Part shown: in pieces, positions 12,400 to 23,616 of the stretch
How the letters are laid out: each line of letters begins with the position of its first letter
Numbering within the stretch: position 1 is the first letter of the stretch
Assembly: GCA_905182995.1 (NCBI GenBank)
Contig: CAJJDP010000027.1
Coordinates: 494,066-558,065, forward strand
DNA from: Paramecium octaurelia
Taxonomy: Eukaryota; Ciliophora; Oligohymenophorea; Peniculida; Parameciidae
DNA length: 64,000 nucleotides
Direction: 5' to 3'
Made by a program: the position numbers and the translations under genes
Notes under the pieces: generated by a model
The model's database searches: none
Told to the model about the DNA's origin: nothing
What the model saw: the letters and a program-made list of their open reading frames with translations, nothing else

Positions 12400-13739
12400 T
12401 ATTTACTCAAATGTAAGTTATTGATTTTGCGTTGACTTTTATTGGGAATCCTTTGTTTATTAATTGATGAACTGATTTTATTTATTTACTTGATTTAGTT
12501 TATGAGGATTGAATGCAATTTCTACTTATTACCGTTTTTCTTGATTCTAGATTAATAAGAATTTACTTGCATGACATGGACTGTCTGATGCTTCTTTTGT
12601 TTGCTGTATTCAGGTAATCTTTCCCAATCATATGTAAATTAAGAGGCATTCATGGATGTTTATTTATTAAGGATCTCAATTTCTTTCTCAAAATATGATT
12701 TCAATTTATCGTAATTTGGAGTTTCCTGGAATTCTAAAGATTTCACATCATTCATGTAGAAATAGAAACACTAATAATATATATGAAATGATGTTACTTT
12801 AGGTAAATTAGAACAAAGATCTTCAGTCTTGGTTTCTTTTTTAATTTAATATATTTTAGTGTATTTGGCATCCTTAGAATCAATTTACAAATTCATCCAA
12901 GGCAGATTTCCTGTTGCCAAATATATCAAAACATAGCCAATGCTTTCAAGATCATCTTTTCTTCCTTGTTCCATTTCTTCATGAGCACTTATTGATGCAT
13001 ATCTCGCAGTTCCTATAAGGCCTGCCTTTTTAACATACGAGATGTGTTCTCCTTTACTATTCTAGAAATTATGAGTATATTATGATACGATATAATGTTT
13101 GGAGAGACCAAAATCAATTAAATACAGTATCTTTGCATTTGGCCCGGATTCAATAACAAAATTATCAGGTTTGATGTCTCGATGGAGAAATCTATTATCA
13201 TGCATAACTGAAATTCTATCAATCATCTGTTAGGCTAATATCATCTTATAGTGAATACTTAAATGGCTAATCTTAGGACAGTGGTTTAATTCATGACACA
13301 CCCCAACTTCCTAAAGATCTGTTCTAAGTTTTTTCCCAACAATGTCATGATGCAGTAAGTGTATCCTCTTTCTTATCCGTAGAATTTAATTTATGGAAAA
13401 CCTTATTATTTTCTAAATTTGAATCATGTAATTTTACCTTAATTCAATGAGAACTTTGATTTCTCTTTCTAATAAACTGTTTTCATCGTCCTCATCTATT
13501 TCTACCTTCATAGCCCAAGTAGCGTTATTATTATTTCTATCAAGTACTTTGAAAACACTCCCAAATGAGCCTTCTCCTATTTGTTGACTAATTAAAAAGC
13601 GATTCTAAATGATATCTCCTACCTTTTAGTATAATTTGAAATGTAATACTTTTAGTGGTTGGATGTCCTCTTCGCTCTCATAGTATTTTCTTTCAGATTA
13701 TATATTATCTGTGAAATTATCATCATTTTTGGAAATCAT
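12396..13739 (-). CDS. Casein kinase 1-like Ser/Thr protein kinase
   Basis: 410 residues, four introns (13413-13437, 13227-13258, 13062-13088, 12771-12797); the last two are multiples of three with no TGA and are inferred from alignment to the CK1 fold. Motifs in order: glycine loop IGEGSFGSVFK, lysine in WAMKVE, LLGKNLEQIF, LRLAIQMIDRI, catalytic HRDIKPDNFV, metal-binding IDFGLSKHYI, and the CK1-specific GTARYASISAHEEMEQGRKDDLESIGY. All catalytic residues are present, so an active kinase is expected. The ~110-residue C-terminal tail is basic and Gln/Asn-rich. Paramecium has many CK1 paralogs; the specific role is unknown. Confidence 0.92.
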
Positions 13740-13772
13740 TGATATGTGATTAATAATAATATTAAAAATGTT

Positions 13773-14428
13773 TCATAATTATTATAAATGATGATGCCAC
13801 TTAGTTTTTTCAGCAAGAATTCCAGGGTTAGACACATTGCCAAACTTCCCAAAATTGCCATAAACATTATGAGCAGTACTGAGGAAATGCCGTTTTACAT
13901 TAAAACTTCAATTTAATTTATGAGTAATATACTGTCTATCTCCAATTTCGATTTGTGATGCATTTTTGGTCAAAATGGGTGCTTCAGGTTCTGGCAATCG
14001 AGACCTAAAGGAACCCATGGTGTAGGGCTGCAAGGTTTTCTTTTCAGATCCAACATGTAAATTGAGTTTTGGTCGATAATCATCGCAATAGGTTGATGTA
14101 ACATAGACAGATTTATTCTGATGATCAATTTGCCCCTTATTTGCAAGTTCATAGAATGGGACTGCCTATGGATTAATGGGACTCATACGTAGGGGTTGCC
14201 TTTTTTCATGTGGATGTAGGAGCAGGAGTCGACTCGGGTGTCTTTGAAGTAGGGATTGGACTTTTGTTGTTTTTGGGATTGATGCAATATCATCCGACCA
14301 CTAATAGTATGATTGGTATTTTGGGACATAAAATAAATAAATTTTAATGAGTTCATTTTATAATCATCAACCCAGGAGAAAGCATTCTCAAACATCATTT
14401 TATCTAAAGACTCTTCATTGTCAATCAT
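13773..14428 (-). CDS. Uncharacterised protein, possible ciliary type
   Basis: 201 residues with introns at 14166-14188 and 13906-13932. The protein is Tyr/Asn/His-rich with short conserved-looking blocks: NPYFKDTRVDSCSY, PYTMGSFRSRLPEPEAP, KRHFLSTAHNVYGNFGKFG and ILAEKTKWHHH. Such compact motif strings are common in axonemal microtubule-inner proteins, but I cannot name a family. Start is uncertain: ATG 14428 is used, yet an AT-rich stretch before an internal ATG near 14329 suggests a shorter form. Only 33 bp separate its stop from the kinase ATG downstream, and 53 bp separate it from the divergent GAF gene. Confidence 0.65.
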
Positions 14429-14481
14429 CACCAGTAAAAGAATATAATAAGGACAACACTCAGCAAGAATATTTGTAGAAT

Positions 14482-15840
14482 ATGTTAAGAATGTAATAAA
14501 AAGAAATCGAAAGATTGGAACATCAAAATCGTAATCTCTAAATTCTGACCGAACATTAAAGTAAAATAATTTATTAAGAAAGATAAAACAGGACTCACTT
14601 CATTCCCAAAATTTAAGATAAAGATACTATGGGGTCTTAATAAATCATTAATAAGCAAAAGGTTGAGAATCAATTGGATAAACCCATCAGACTCTAAAGA
14701 AAAAACACCATAAATCGTAAATTGACTGTGCTCTTCCAATAGGATGACACATTCAAGTTGAATTCTCTTTTAGATCTGAATATAACTGACGAGGAATTAA
14801 TCAACAACTATTAGACTGATGGTTCCTTATCCTTAATTGAAGAGACCCTTAATGACGAGGATTGCTTTTTGGATGTCATTCACAATTATCCTCCCCAGAA
14901 AGTTTCAATAATTTATGACAAACTGAAAAAACTATATCATGAACACAATCTCATGTTCCACATCATACTTAAACTCAAACTTCTCATCTAAAAAGGATTC
15001 ATGATACAAAACAGTAAATTACTGGATGAATCATTCCAAATTCTGAGGGAATCCATCTTGACCATTATGAATAGTTAGGAAGTGAAGATATACTTGATAG
15101 ATGAAGAAAAGAAGGAACTCTACTCTCGATAAGATAATCACAAGTACTAAATTGGAGAAGGTTTGGTTGGATACGTGGCTGAAACCAAACAAATCTTGAA
15201 TCTGAAAAAAGCTAAATATGATACTAGATTCGCCCCTATTGATTCAAATGTGATCCTGGCAGCTCCAATATTGGATAATCAAAAGTGTTATGGAGTCATT
15301 GTCTGTCAAGAAAAGAAGAATGCAGGTATCTACTCTGAAGAAGATGAATCCTTGTTATAATTGTTATCAGAATAAGGTAAGATGATCCTATGCAATGTGA
15401 TGAATCACAATTAATTAATGACTGCTGTGAATAAATTCAGACATGCACTCAAAAGTAGTATACAATTCATACAATTGAAAAGTCAAACCTTGTTAGTCCA
15501 ACATGCCTAAAAGAGATTAAAAGAAATGATGAATAGCGAGATTGCAACTATTAAATTGGTAGACAACATAGAAGGATAAGGAATCATGGGGGAAGCTATC
15601 TTAAATAAGTCAATAACATATCATCACAATGCATATAACAGTTAGTCTTTCAATCCTAATATTGATCTAAACACATCATTGCCAATATTTACACTCCCTG
15701 TCATCTGTAATAAATAAGTAGTGGCTTGTGCGTAATTTACCTAAGTTCGAGGACTGGTCCAACAATCATCATTATCTTCGATAGAGCAGGAAGTCTTGGA
15801 ATTGTTTCTATAATCGTTCGGCTATCTAATAAGTAAATGA
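14482..15840 (+). CDS. GAF-domain protein
   Basis: 452 residues, intronless. After a coiled-coil start and a linker, residues ~195-300 form a GAF domain: VKIYLIDEEKKELYSRQ, then GEGLVGYVAETKQILNL, APIDSNVILAAPILD and GVIVCQEKKNAGIYSEEDESLL. A second GAF-like repeat follows (IEGQGIMGEAILNKSITY ... PIFTLPVICNKQVVACAQF). GAF domains bind small ligands such as cyclic nucleotides; the same layout occurs in ciliate proteins of unknown function. No catalytic domain is attached. The ATG at 14482 is followed in frame by a second ATG at 14491. Confidence 0.88.
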
Positions 15841-15878
15841 TATATTTATTTATTTATAAATTATAACATAAATTTACA

Positions 15879-16862
15879 ATGTTTATAAAAGAAGCCTATG
15901 AAAGAAGATAAAAATAGAGTGATGGAGAATAAGAAATATTGTAGACTGAATAGAGAATTCATAAGATTGGCAGTATCAAGAACAATAAAATGAACTACGA
16001 TAAAGATGAGCAATTTTTTAGCAAAGAGGATATACCATAAAGAGCATTGTAAATTAAAGAAACTGTTTAGACTTTTGTTGATCCAGTAATTTTGATTTGT
16101 CATTTAATATGATAGGATATTTTAGGGTTGAGAAAGAAAGAATGGAATAGTAGCGTAGCAGTTCCTAAGAACCCATTATCAGAAGAAACCCATGAAAGAA
16201 AACTGGTTAAAATTCGATTAGGCCTATTTGATCATCCAATTCCCAAAGAGAAGGCCAATATAATATATGAGGGCACAGAAACCAGAGACAATTATATCTT
16301 AGCAAAGAAAGGTTCAAGTAAATGGAATGTGAGTACAGAAACCAATAATTTCGAGTTCTAAAAACATCTCATGAATCAGACCAAGGATGCACTTAAGAAT
16401 ACTAAGACGAAGGAGGAAGAGATTATAAAAAACTATTTAAAGCCAATAGAACATTAGACGAAATTGCAATTGGATCTCAGATCTCAGAAGGTAAACGAGA
16501 AGGATATGAGAAGCAAGATAAGATAGGATTATCAGATGGCGAATCCTGCTGCTTCACAATAGGCGATTGATGGGGCAGTCTTTAGATTGGCGTATGAGAA
16601 CAAATTAAGCAAAAACCAAGAGCAAATTCAAGTAAGGATTTACATGTGAATAGAGGATAAAAACTATACATTTAAACCAGATATGGCGAGAACATTGAAA
16701 TAGGATTTGGATTATAAGTATTGTCACAATGGGGTTTGGTAAAAGATGCCGGATGGGAGTGAGGGTTGGTCGTGCTGCATGAATGGTACGTTGGAATCGA
16801 AGGGATGCATAACGATAAAGATTGATAGGAACAAGTGGGATTATTCGTCATTTACACATTGA
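15879..16862 (+). CDS. Uncharacterised protein with Cys/His-rich tail
   Basis: 309 residues, two introns (16086-16115, 16632-16655). The body is charged and helical with Lys/Glu-rich stretches. The last ~50 residues carry a compact Cys/His pattern: YCHNGVWQKMPDGSEGWSCC then KGC, which could bind zinc. I do not recognise the family. It lies 38 bp after the GAF gene and 39 bp before the pseudokinase gene on the same strand. Confidence 0.75.
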
Positions 16863-16901
16863 CTTATTAAATTATATCGAATAATATAAATAAATTTTGA
16901 A

Positions 16902-19045
16902 ATGGGCAATTCAGATAGTAACGCAAGCATAAAAGCCTTGCATGCTAACTATATGGTGGTTCGTAATATCAAAGACGATCCAAGGTATGGGGAAGGCAGA
17001 ATAGTCAAATAGAAGCAGACAAAACAAGAGGCGTTTTAGAAGGAGATCAATTTGACGGATGAAGATAAATTCAAAAGGCTCAAAGTAGCCTTGGAGAAGA
17101 AGGAAAGTAACACATACGATAACCTCATAAATGTTACTAGTATTTAAGTTTGCATAACATTATCTAGAGCTCTATTATCATGAGGATAGTTAATTCTGTG
17201 GGCAATTTTTTAAAATTTACATTTTGTTAGAATATATTCCATTTAGCTTATATGATATCATAGAGCAGAAATTAGCTAAGAAACAATAGTTCAGAGAATA
17301 AGAGCTGATGCAAATACTCAAGGGATGCACAGAGGCTTTGTTCATTTTGCAATCCTAAAAAATAACACACTAAGCCATACGACCAGATACTATATCTTAT
17401 TTGGAATAATATCCATTTGTGAAATTGACTGATCCTACTGTGAGTGGAGTGTTGACTTCATTCCAATTAGTGGTGTAAGACGAATTGAAATAAATCAATT
17501 AGAACTATCTGAGTCCTCAGTTGATGCAATCTTTGAACGATGAAATGCAACCACAGCACAACAATTATAAAAGTGATGTATATTCATTAGGAATGACAAT
17601 GCTCCACCTCTCAACTCTTAACAATTGCGATGATTGCTATGACATTCCAAGATCAAAAGTCCTGCATCAACAAGTCCAACGTAGATTACAACAAATAGAG
17701 CCCTCCTTCTCATCCTAATACATTCAAGTGCTCCGAGAAATGCTACTCCTCAATGAAGACTAAAGACCAGATTTCACGCAATTGAAACAGGCATTGCAAG
17801 GAGTGTCGACTACTCAATCTCCCTAGTAACCCTATTATTAGGAAGAGTACGTAATACAATCAAAGAAGGCTCCCATCATACAAGTGCAAGCTTATGAATA
17901 GGCTGTGGAAAGTTTCTCAATTCAACAGCCATCCCAAACACCTTAAATGATTATGCATTCAGAATAGAGTGCCAAATTTAATATCCAACAATCTACTTAA
18001 TCGATTAGGAATAGTTAGGTCTAGAAATCTTAGCAATTAAAACAGTCTCAATAAGTCAACCAATCCATTTATGTTGATCGCAATGGTGTATAAGAATTGA
18101 GACCAGACATCTGCGATCATATCAAAATAGTAATTAACTCTTGTGCATTATTAGTTGCCCTTGTCTGAGCAAGTATCTGAATCATCTTAAATCGATGATA
18201 ATATCGGAAATCAAATCGGTATGGATCAATTTCTAGACGTTACTCATGAACCTGATCAACAAGACATCTTGATGCCAATCACATCTTTCGAGACTTCTTA
18301 ATAATATTAACAATTATAAAACATGTAATAGAATAAACAATATTTACCCGTCTCTTATGAATCAAATAAAACAGATTATAATATGTAAGTCAATCATTTA
18401 TCTAATAACAATAAATATGATTATTTGTATGATAGAAATTTAAGCAATCAAGAGAAACTTATTAATTATTAGAATGATCTCAAAAGAACATTTGAACATC
18501 TCTCAGTCTAGGCTGAAAAAGTGATAGAAGTCTATGCCAATGGATCAAAATATGATGGTGAGAAATTAAATGGCATGAGACATGGAAATGGTACATTCTT
18601 CTATTAAGATAATGGAGGAGTTTATGAGGGCCAATGGTTTGAAAACAAAATGCATGGAAGCGGTAATTTTGTACATTCTACAATAGGAACTCTCTTTTAT
18701 GCATCAGGTAAACCTGCATATGAAGGATAGTGGGTCAACGATAAGTTTTAAGGTAAAGGCACATTGTACAATGAGGAACCGTAAATGTTATTTAGTGATT
18801 TCGATTATGGAGATTTTGATTAAGTTGGAGAGTAAGTATTTCTAATGAATTTTAGATATTGGACCAAATATGTTGGGTAATTCCATGAGGATAATAAAGA
18901 AGGATAAGGAACCTTATATTTGTCAAACGGTGATAAATTCGAAGGAAATTTCCTTCAAGACTTAGTTAGTGGCCCAGGGAAGTATATAAAAGTGAATGGA
19001 TAAGTATTTTCAGGGAGATGGTGGAGAAACAAACTATAATCATGA
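16902..19045 (+). CDS. Pseudokinase fused to MORN repeats
   Basis: 688 residues, three introns (17140-17167, 18130-18154, 18832-18855; the last is 24 nt, inferred). Residues ~85-300 follow the kinase fold: β5/hinge FKIYILLEYIPFSLYDIIEQ, catalytic-loop position HQAIRPDTI in place of HRDxKxxN, LTDPTVSG in place of DFG, and the helix-F region YKSDVYSLGMTMLHLSTL. The glycine loop, the VAIK lysine, the HRD aspartate and the DFG glycine are not seen, so catalysis is unlikely. A Gln/Ser-rich linker follows, then MORN motifs (YDGEKLNGMRHGNGTF, YEGQWFENKMHGSG, YEGQWVNDKFQGKGT, FEGNFLQDLVSGPGK). MORN repeats bind membrane lipids or act as scaffolds, so a scaffold at the cortex is a reasonable guess. 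Confidence 0.87.
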
Positions 19046-19465
19046 AATTAATTTTAATTAGATATATATTAATAAAAATTGACATCATTCTTATTTAAGT
19101 TATTTTGTTTCTTTTATGTGGGTGTATGATTATTTTCAAAATTTATTATATCAATATTTATTAAAATGTTTCTTGAGATTTGATAAAAATAGGTATAAAT
19201 ATTTTTGAATTAGATATATATTACATTACTTACTAAATTTAATTATTGAAAATTAAAGTAGATACCACCCCATCAACTAAATATATAAAATATAATTAAT
19301 GGGTATTTATAAAGGAAACATAAAAGGTTTTTATTAATATACTTATATACATATTTTATCATTAAATTCATTACAAAAAAAAATACTTAATTTCTCTCTA
19401 AAAAATGAATTAATAACAATAAGGAATTCAATAAATACTAAATAACTTGTTATATAATATAAAGT
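19046..19465. other. Convergent intergenic region
   Basis: 420 bp between the 3' ends of two convergent genes, strongly AT-rich, no gene or RNA structure recognised. A 22-nt GT...AG string inside the last exon of the minus-strand gene could extend that gene into this stretch, but the extension reads like non-coding DNA. Confidence 0.45.
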
Positions 19466-20546
19466 TCATATTTTAATAACTAAAGATAATGTTTTTAGTA
19501 CTGAAGGAATAGGCAAACTATTTTGATCCATGACCTTTGTTAAGCCCTTGAAAACTGCCAGTTCCTAGGTATTTATTTTATATTGCTCAATTAGTTGATC
19601 AATTATTTGATTCGAATTTTGATAATCAAACAAATTTTAGGGTTTTACATCTGAATATTCTTAACAATTAGATGATCTCTTTTTCTACTGATCTTCTCTT
19701 GATTATATATTTAAATGATCTACATTTTACAATTATAAAGGGTTCACAATATCCTGAATCTAATTCTTATTACCGATGCCTTATTCTAATTCCTTTAATT
19801 GAGACAAGTGACATTCACATGGCTTAGATAAGCTTAGTAATTATTAATTTAGTAATTCTAGTTCCAAAATCTAATGCATCTAAAAAATATACCTTTTATT
19901 CCAACTTGCACACTTTCTTTTAAAGTATCAAATTCTCCTTCAATAATTTTTAATAATCCTCAGTTTTATGTTTAGAAGAGTTCGTGTATTCTCTGCTATT
20001 GATAGTACTCTTCTAAGTGGATTCAATTTCTGGAATACGATATACTAATTCTAATCTATTTATAATACATTATTTGTTGATGTAAGATATATTATCATTT
20101 TCTTACATTTTTGCTAATACCTAAGCAATTGCTTATTATGATTACGAGATGCTGATTGATTTGTTCTTCTACATAGTGGACAATCTAGGGTTGTTTGGAG
20201 ATCTACAATAGTTTGGCACTATACTTTTAATTAGGAGATGTTTTTCTAAGTTTATCCGAACTCTCACTCAAATTTATTGTAGCCTTTCGAGCTGATAAAA
20301 TGGTATTTTATTGCTATAAAAACAAAGCATTCTGAATTGGGAAATTTAATCCTTCTGCTTTTAGTATATTATTTGCGGCTTTATCTTTTATTTATTTAGT
20401 TCTAATTCAACATTTATTTAATACATTCTATCTCTAGAGTTACTATTATGATAATTTTTAGGAGGTGTCAGACTTGGAACTCTTTTTGTAGATAACATGT
20501 TAGTTGTGTTTAATTAATAGTAACTCCTGTTGTTTTGGTGATTCAT
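19466..20546 (-). CDS. Uncharacterised coiled-coil protein
   Basis: 334 residues from ATG 20546, introns at 20292-20323, 20246-20267 and 19871-19892. The N terminus is Asn/Ser/Gln-rich, the middle has basic blocks and a short heptad stretch (KILELELLNQQLLSLSK), and a CECH motif follows. No family recognised. The two upstream introns were placed because only this pair joins the open frames. Confidence 0.7.
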
Positions 20547-21033
20547 ATAAATATTTATAATTTCTTAAAACAATTATTAAATACAATTATTCTTCAATTG
20601 AATTTGTTATTTTTGTGATTAAAGTAAACAACCAATTGACTATGAATAGATATACCTATATAAATTAAAGTTTTTTATCTATTTTCTTTGTTGGATCTTA
20701 GATAATATTTGGTTCCTTGAATAAATAGTAAAAAGATAGAGATTAAAAATTCCATAGTTAATTATTATACTAATAGAGATTAATCATTGTGTTTAAAATA
20801 TTTTAGAGTTGAACTTATTGAAAATAAAATATAAGATCTATATCTATTATATTAAAACATTTCTTAAAATAAATAGATAACTTAATTCCTAATTTTACAT
20901 GTATCATTCCATCAAATTTAAATAGAAAGAATAGTCAATTAAATCATTAATATAAATGCATTTTAAACTTTTTTTTATAGAAGAAGGCAAACAAATTTTA
21001 ACTAGAATAAAACTAACTATTAATAATATATTA
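20547..21033. other. Intergenic, AT-rich
   Basis: 487 bp upstream of the coiled-coil gene at 19466-20546. No long TGA-free frame with protein-like composition, no RNA gene seen. Confidence 0.45.
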
Positions 21034-21906
21034 TCATTTCTTGTTATAAATAAAGGTTTTCACATTATTATTTGCCTTTTCACCATTATACTTTGAGTTA
21101 AATTGCATTTTCATGTCATTAAACTAGAAGGCATAATTTTATAATGAAATGTGATTGGATAAAAATGGAGATTTCGTTTTGGCTGAGATATTAACACTAG
21201 ATTTCTTGCTTCCCCCAAATTTAATAGTATGTAAAAAGCCATCAAAGTTCTATTTTAAAAGAGGTGTTGTATTTGGTTACTCAGTTTTGCAAGTAAACAA
21301 ATTGGAAATTTATCTTTGCATTTCTCTAAATTTATCATCTTTAATTTCTGGTCTAGTTTTTGGATATTAATCTGGCTTTGGTGGAGAGATAACCTTAGGT
21401 GGAGATGCTGTCCTGTCTAATAGAGGAGGAGTATTAAATTAATTGATTGTAAAGTCTCCTTAAATATTGATGTATTTCGTAGGAGAATTATTTGATTTGT
21501 AACTATCAAAGAGATTTGAGAATTATTAGGAAGATCCTGATTTTTAGAGTATAGATGATTAATGAGGTTGTAAATACGATTTAATAGGTTAGAGTTCCTT
21601 ATCCTCGTTAGATTGTTAGGTTTCATCAGACATCCACAATTTTTCAAATTCTTATAGTGTAATCTCTTAGCTTTTAGATGAATTTAGTAAATTAAAGATT
21701 GAAGTGATTTAACTATTAAATGTAAATTGAAAATAATACCTATTAGAGGTAATGCCATGATTGGTTTAGAGTTCAATTGTCAGTTCTTCTATGTCTATTG
21801 TTCCATTTTTATTTTTGTCAATGGAGTCAAAAGTAGTCTTGAGATTAGAAAATCTGGATTGTAAATTTGATTTCACCTTCTTCCATAGTTGTACTTTTTA
21901 AAGCAT
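21034..21906 (-). CDS. EF-hand protein with Ser/Pro-rich tail
   Basis: 281 residues, one 27-nt intron (21713-21739, a multiple of three, inferred from its GTA...TAG ends). Residues ~26-45 hold one clear EF-hand: FDSIDKNKNGTIDIEELT, with Asp/Asn/Asp/Thr at calcium-coordinating positions and the invariant Gly and Glu. A second, degenerate helix-loop (FNLLNSSKSQEITLQEFEKL) follows. The rest is Ser/Pro/Gln/Asn-rich and likely disordered. Calcium binding by at least one loop is expected; the partner is unknown. Confidence 0.83.
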
Positions 21907-21987
21907 ATTCGTTATAAAATTAATTTAAATTTATTCAAATTAAATTGGTTAAGGTTTTATTAGGATTTATTAATATTGTAATATTTT

Positions 21988-22464
21988 ATGGATAATTAAA
22001 CATAAATTCAATAATAATTTATCTACAGAAAGCTTGAGCTAGAAGATTATCAAAAAGGATTTCTCCTTTGTTTGTCTTATTTAACAAAAACACCAGACCT
22101 TCCCTTCGAGAAATTTAAGGAAATTCATAACAATTACCCTGGGTTTGTATATGTAGTCGAGGATGTTTAAGCGAAGTTGATTGCTTCTACGATAAGTTTA
22201 GTTATTGAATAGAATATCTTTGAGACCAAATATTATATTGAAAACGTTGTAACTCATCCGGATTATAGAGGAAAGGGTTTCGTAAGGGAATTGATGGAAA
22301 TAATTAAATAAGATGTGAGAGATCTGGTAAAAAAAGAAAATATAGAAAATGGAAATGAAAATAAACAAATATCATTGGAATTGTATTGCAAGAAGGAAAC
22401 AAAAGGTTTATATGAAAAACTGGGGTTCTAAGAAGATGGTTTTATTGCTTCCAAATACGTTTGA
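21988..22464 (+). CDS. GNA1: Glucosamine 6-phosphate N-acetyltransferase (GNAT)
   Basis: 158 residues, intronless. A complete GNAT fold of the GNA1 type: YRKLELEDYQKGFLLCLSYL at the N terminus, IENVVTHPDYRGKGFVRELM as the acetyl-CoA pyrophosphate-binding motif, and LYCKKETKGLYEKLGFQ near the C terminus. GNA1 makes N-acetylglucosamine 6-phosphate from glucosamine 6-phosphate and acetyl-CoA in the UDP-GlcNAc pathway. Length matches yeast and animal GNA1. Only 16 bp separate its TGA from the next same-strand ATG. Confidence 0.86.
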
Positions 22465-22480
22465 ATATTAATAATATTTA

Positions 22481-23565
22481 ATGATAATTAATATTAGTGA
22501 CTTATTCTTGAGTTTTATAGGAGGAATCATGATTGGAGTGGCATGTAGCATACATTACATCACAAAAGGAAGGATAACTGGAATTAGTGGTATTTATTAT
22601 GGTGTAATTACATTTAATTGGGATGAATTTTATTGGAAATTATCTATTCTTTGTTCTTTAGTGTTTTCAACTGGATTAATGTATTAGATTTTTGGGTATT
22701 ACATTCAATAATTTATAGAGATGAGAGCATTATGGCAAGTTCATCTTTGGCTTTTAATGAAATATCTCAAATTACCAGTTTATCTTATACAATTGCAGGA
22801 ATTAGTGGTTTATTGATAGGTTGTGGAGCTAAATTGTGTAATGGATGTACAACAGGTCATGGATTTTGTGGTGTAGCAAGGATATCCATACGTTCATTTG
22901 TGGCTTTTGGTTTGTTCATACTATTTGGAGTGTTGAGTTGTTTTATTACTATGAGTGAGAACAAAGAAGATGGGGAAGAGAAATACAATTATAATCATGT
23001 TTCTATAATAATGATTGGATTAAGTTTAGTATTACTGTCGGCTAGTCTACTGGGAGCATACGTAAATAAAGAATAATTGATTGACACTATCATAGCAGTA
23101 CCTGTTGGATTACTATTAGGAGTGGGAGTAGTATTTTCAGGGATGATTAAAAGAACTACCATTTTGAGCTTTCTTTCTTTGTAACAGTGGAACCCACAAT
23201 TTTTATTTGTTGTTTTAGGGGCAAATGTAGTTTGCTATTTTGGATTTAGATTATTGAACAAACCTATCTTTGATGTAGAATTTTAATACCCTCCTACAAA
23301 GAAAGTGACAAATATTCTATTGGTCGGAGCTTCTTTATTTGGATTTGGATGGGGAATGACTGGAATATGTCCTCTAGTGGGACTAGCTTTGTTTCCATAA
23401 TTTACATGGTAAGTTGGATTGATGTATTTGGGATCGGTGTCTATGGGGATGAGAATTGCTCAATGTTATCTTAGTAAGTATTAGAAAGTGGAAGATTAAG
23501 CTCTTGAATTCAATAGCAATAATTATATAATAAAAAATGACAATGAATAAAATGATAGATTTTGA
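22481..23565 (+). CDS. YeeE/YedE-family sulfur-transport-like membrane protein
   Basis: 353 residues with one 23-nt intron (22696-22718). Two half-repeats of hydrophobic helices carry the family signature: GLLIGCGAKLCNGCTTGHGFCGVARIS in the first half (CNGCTTGH is the diagnostic Cys motif), and GFGWGMTGICPLVGL in the second half with its matching Cys. Bacterial YeeE (TsuA) takes up thiosulfate through conserved cysteines. About eight or nine membrane helices are predicted by eye. The intron and code-6 glutamines (QQWNPQ, PQFTWQ) show it is a genuine ciliate gene and not contamination. Eukaryotic members are uncommon. Confidence 0.9.
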
Positions 23566-23616
23566 TATATATTAGTTTATATATACTAAATGATATTGTA
23601 CAATTATAAGAATGAA

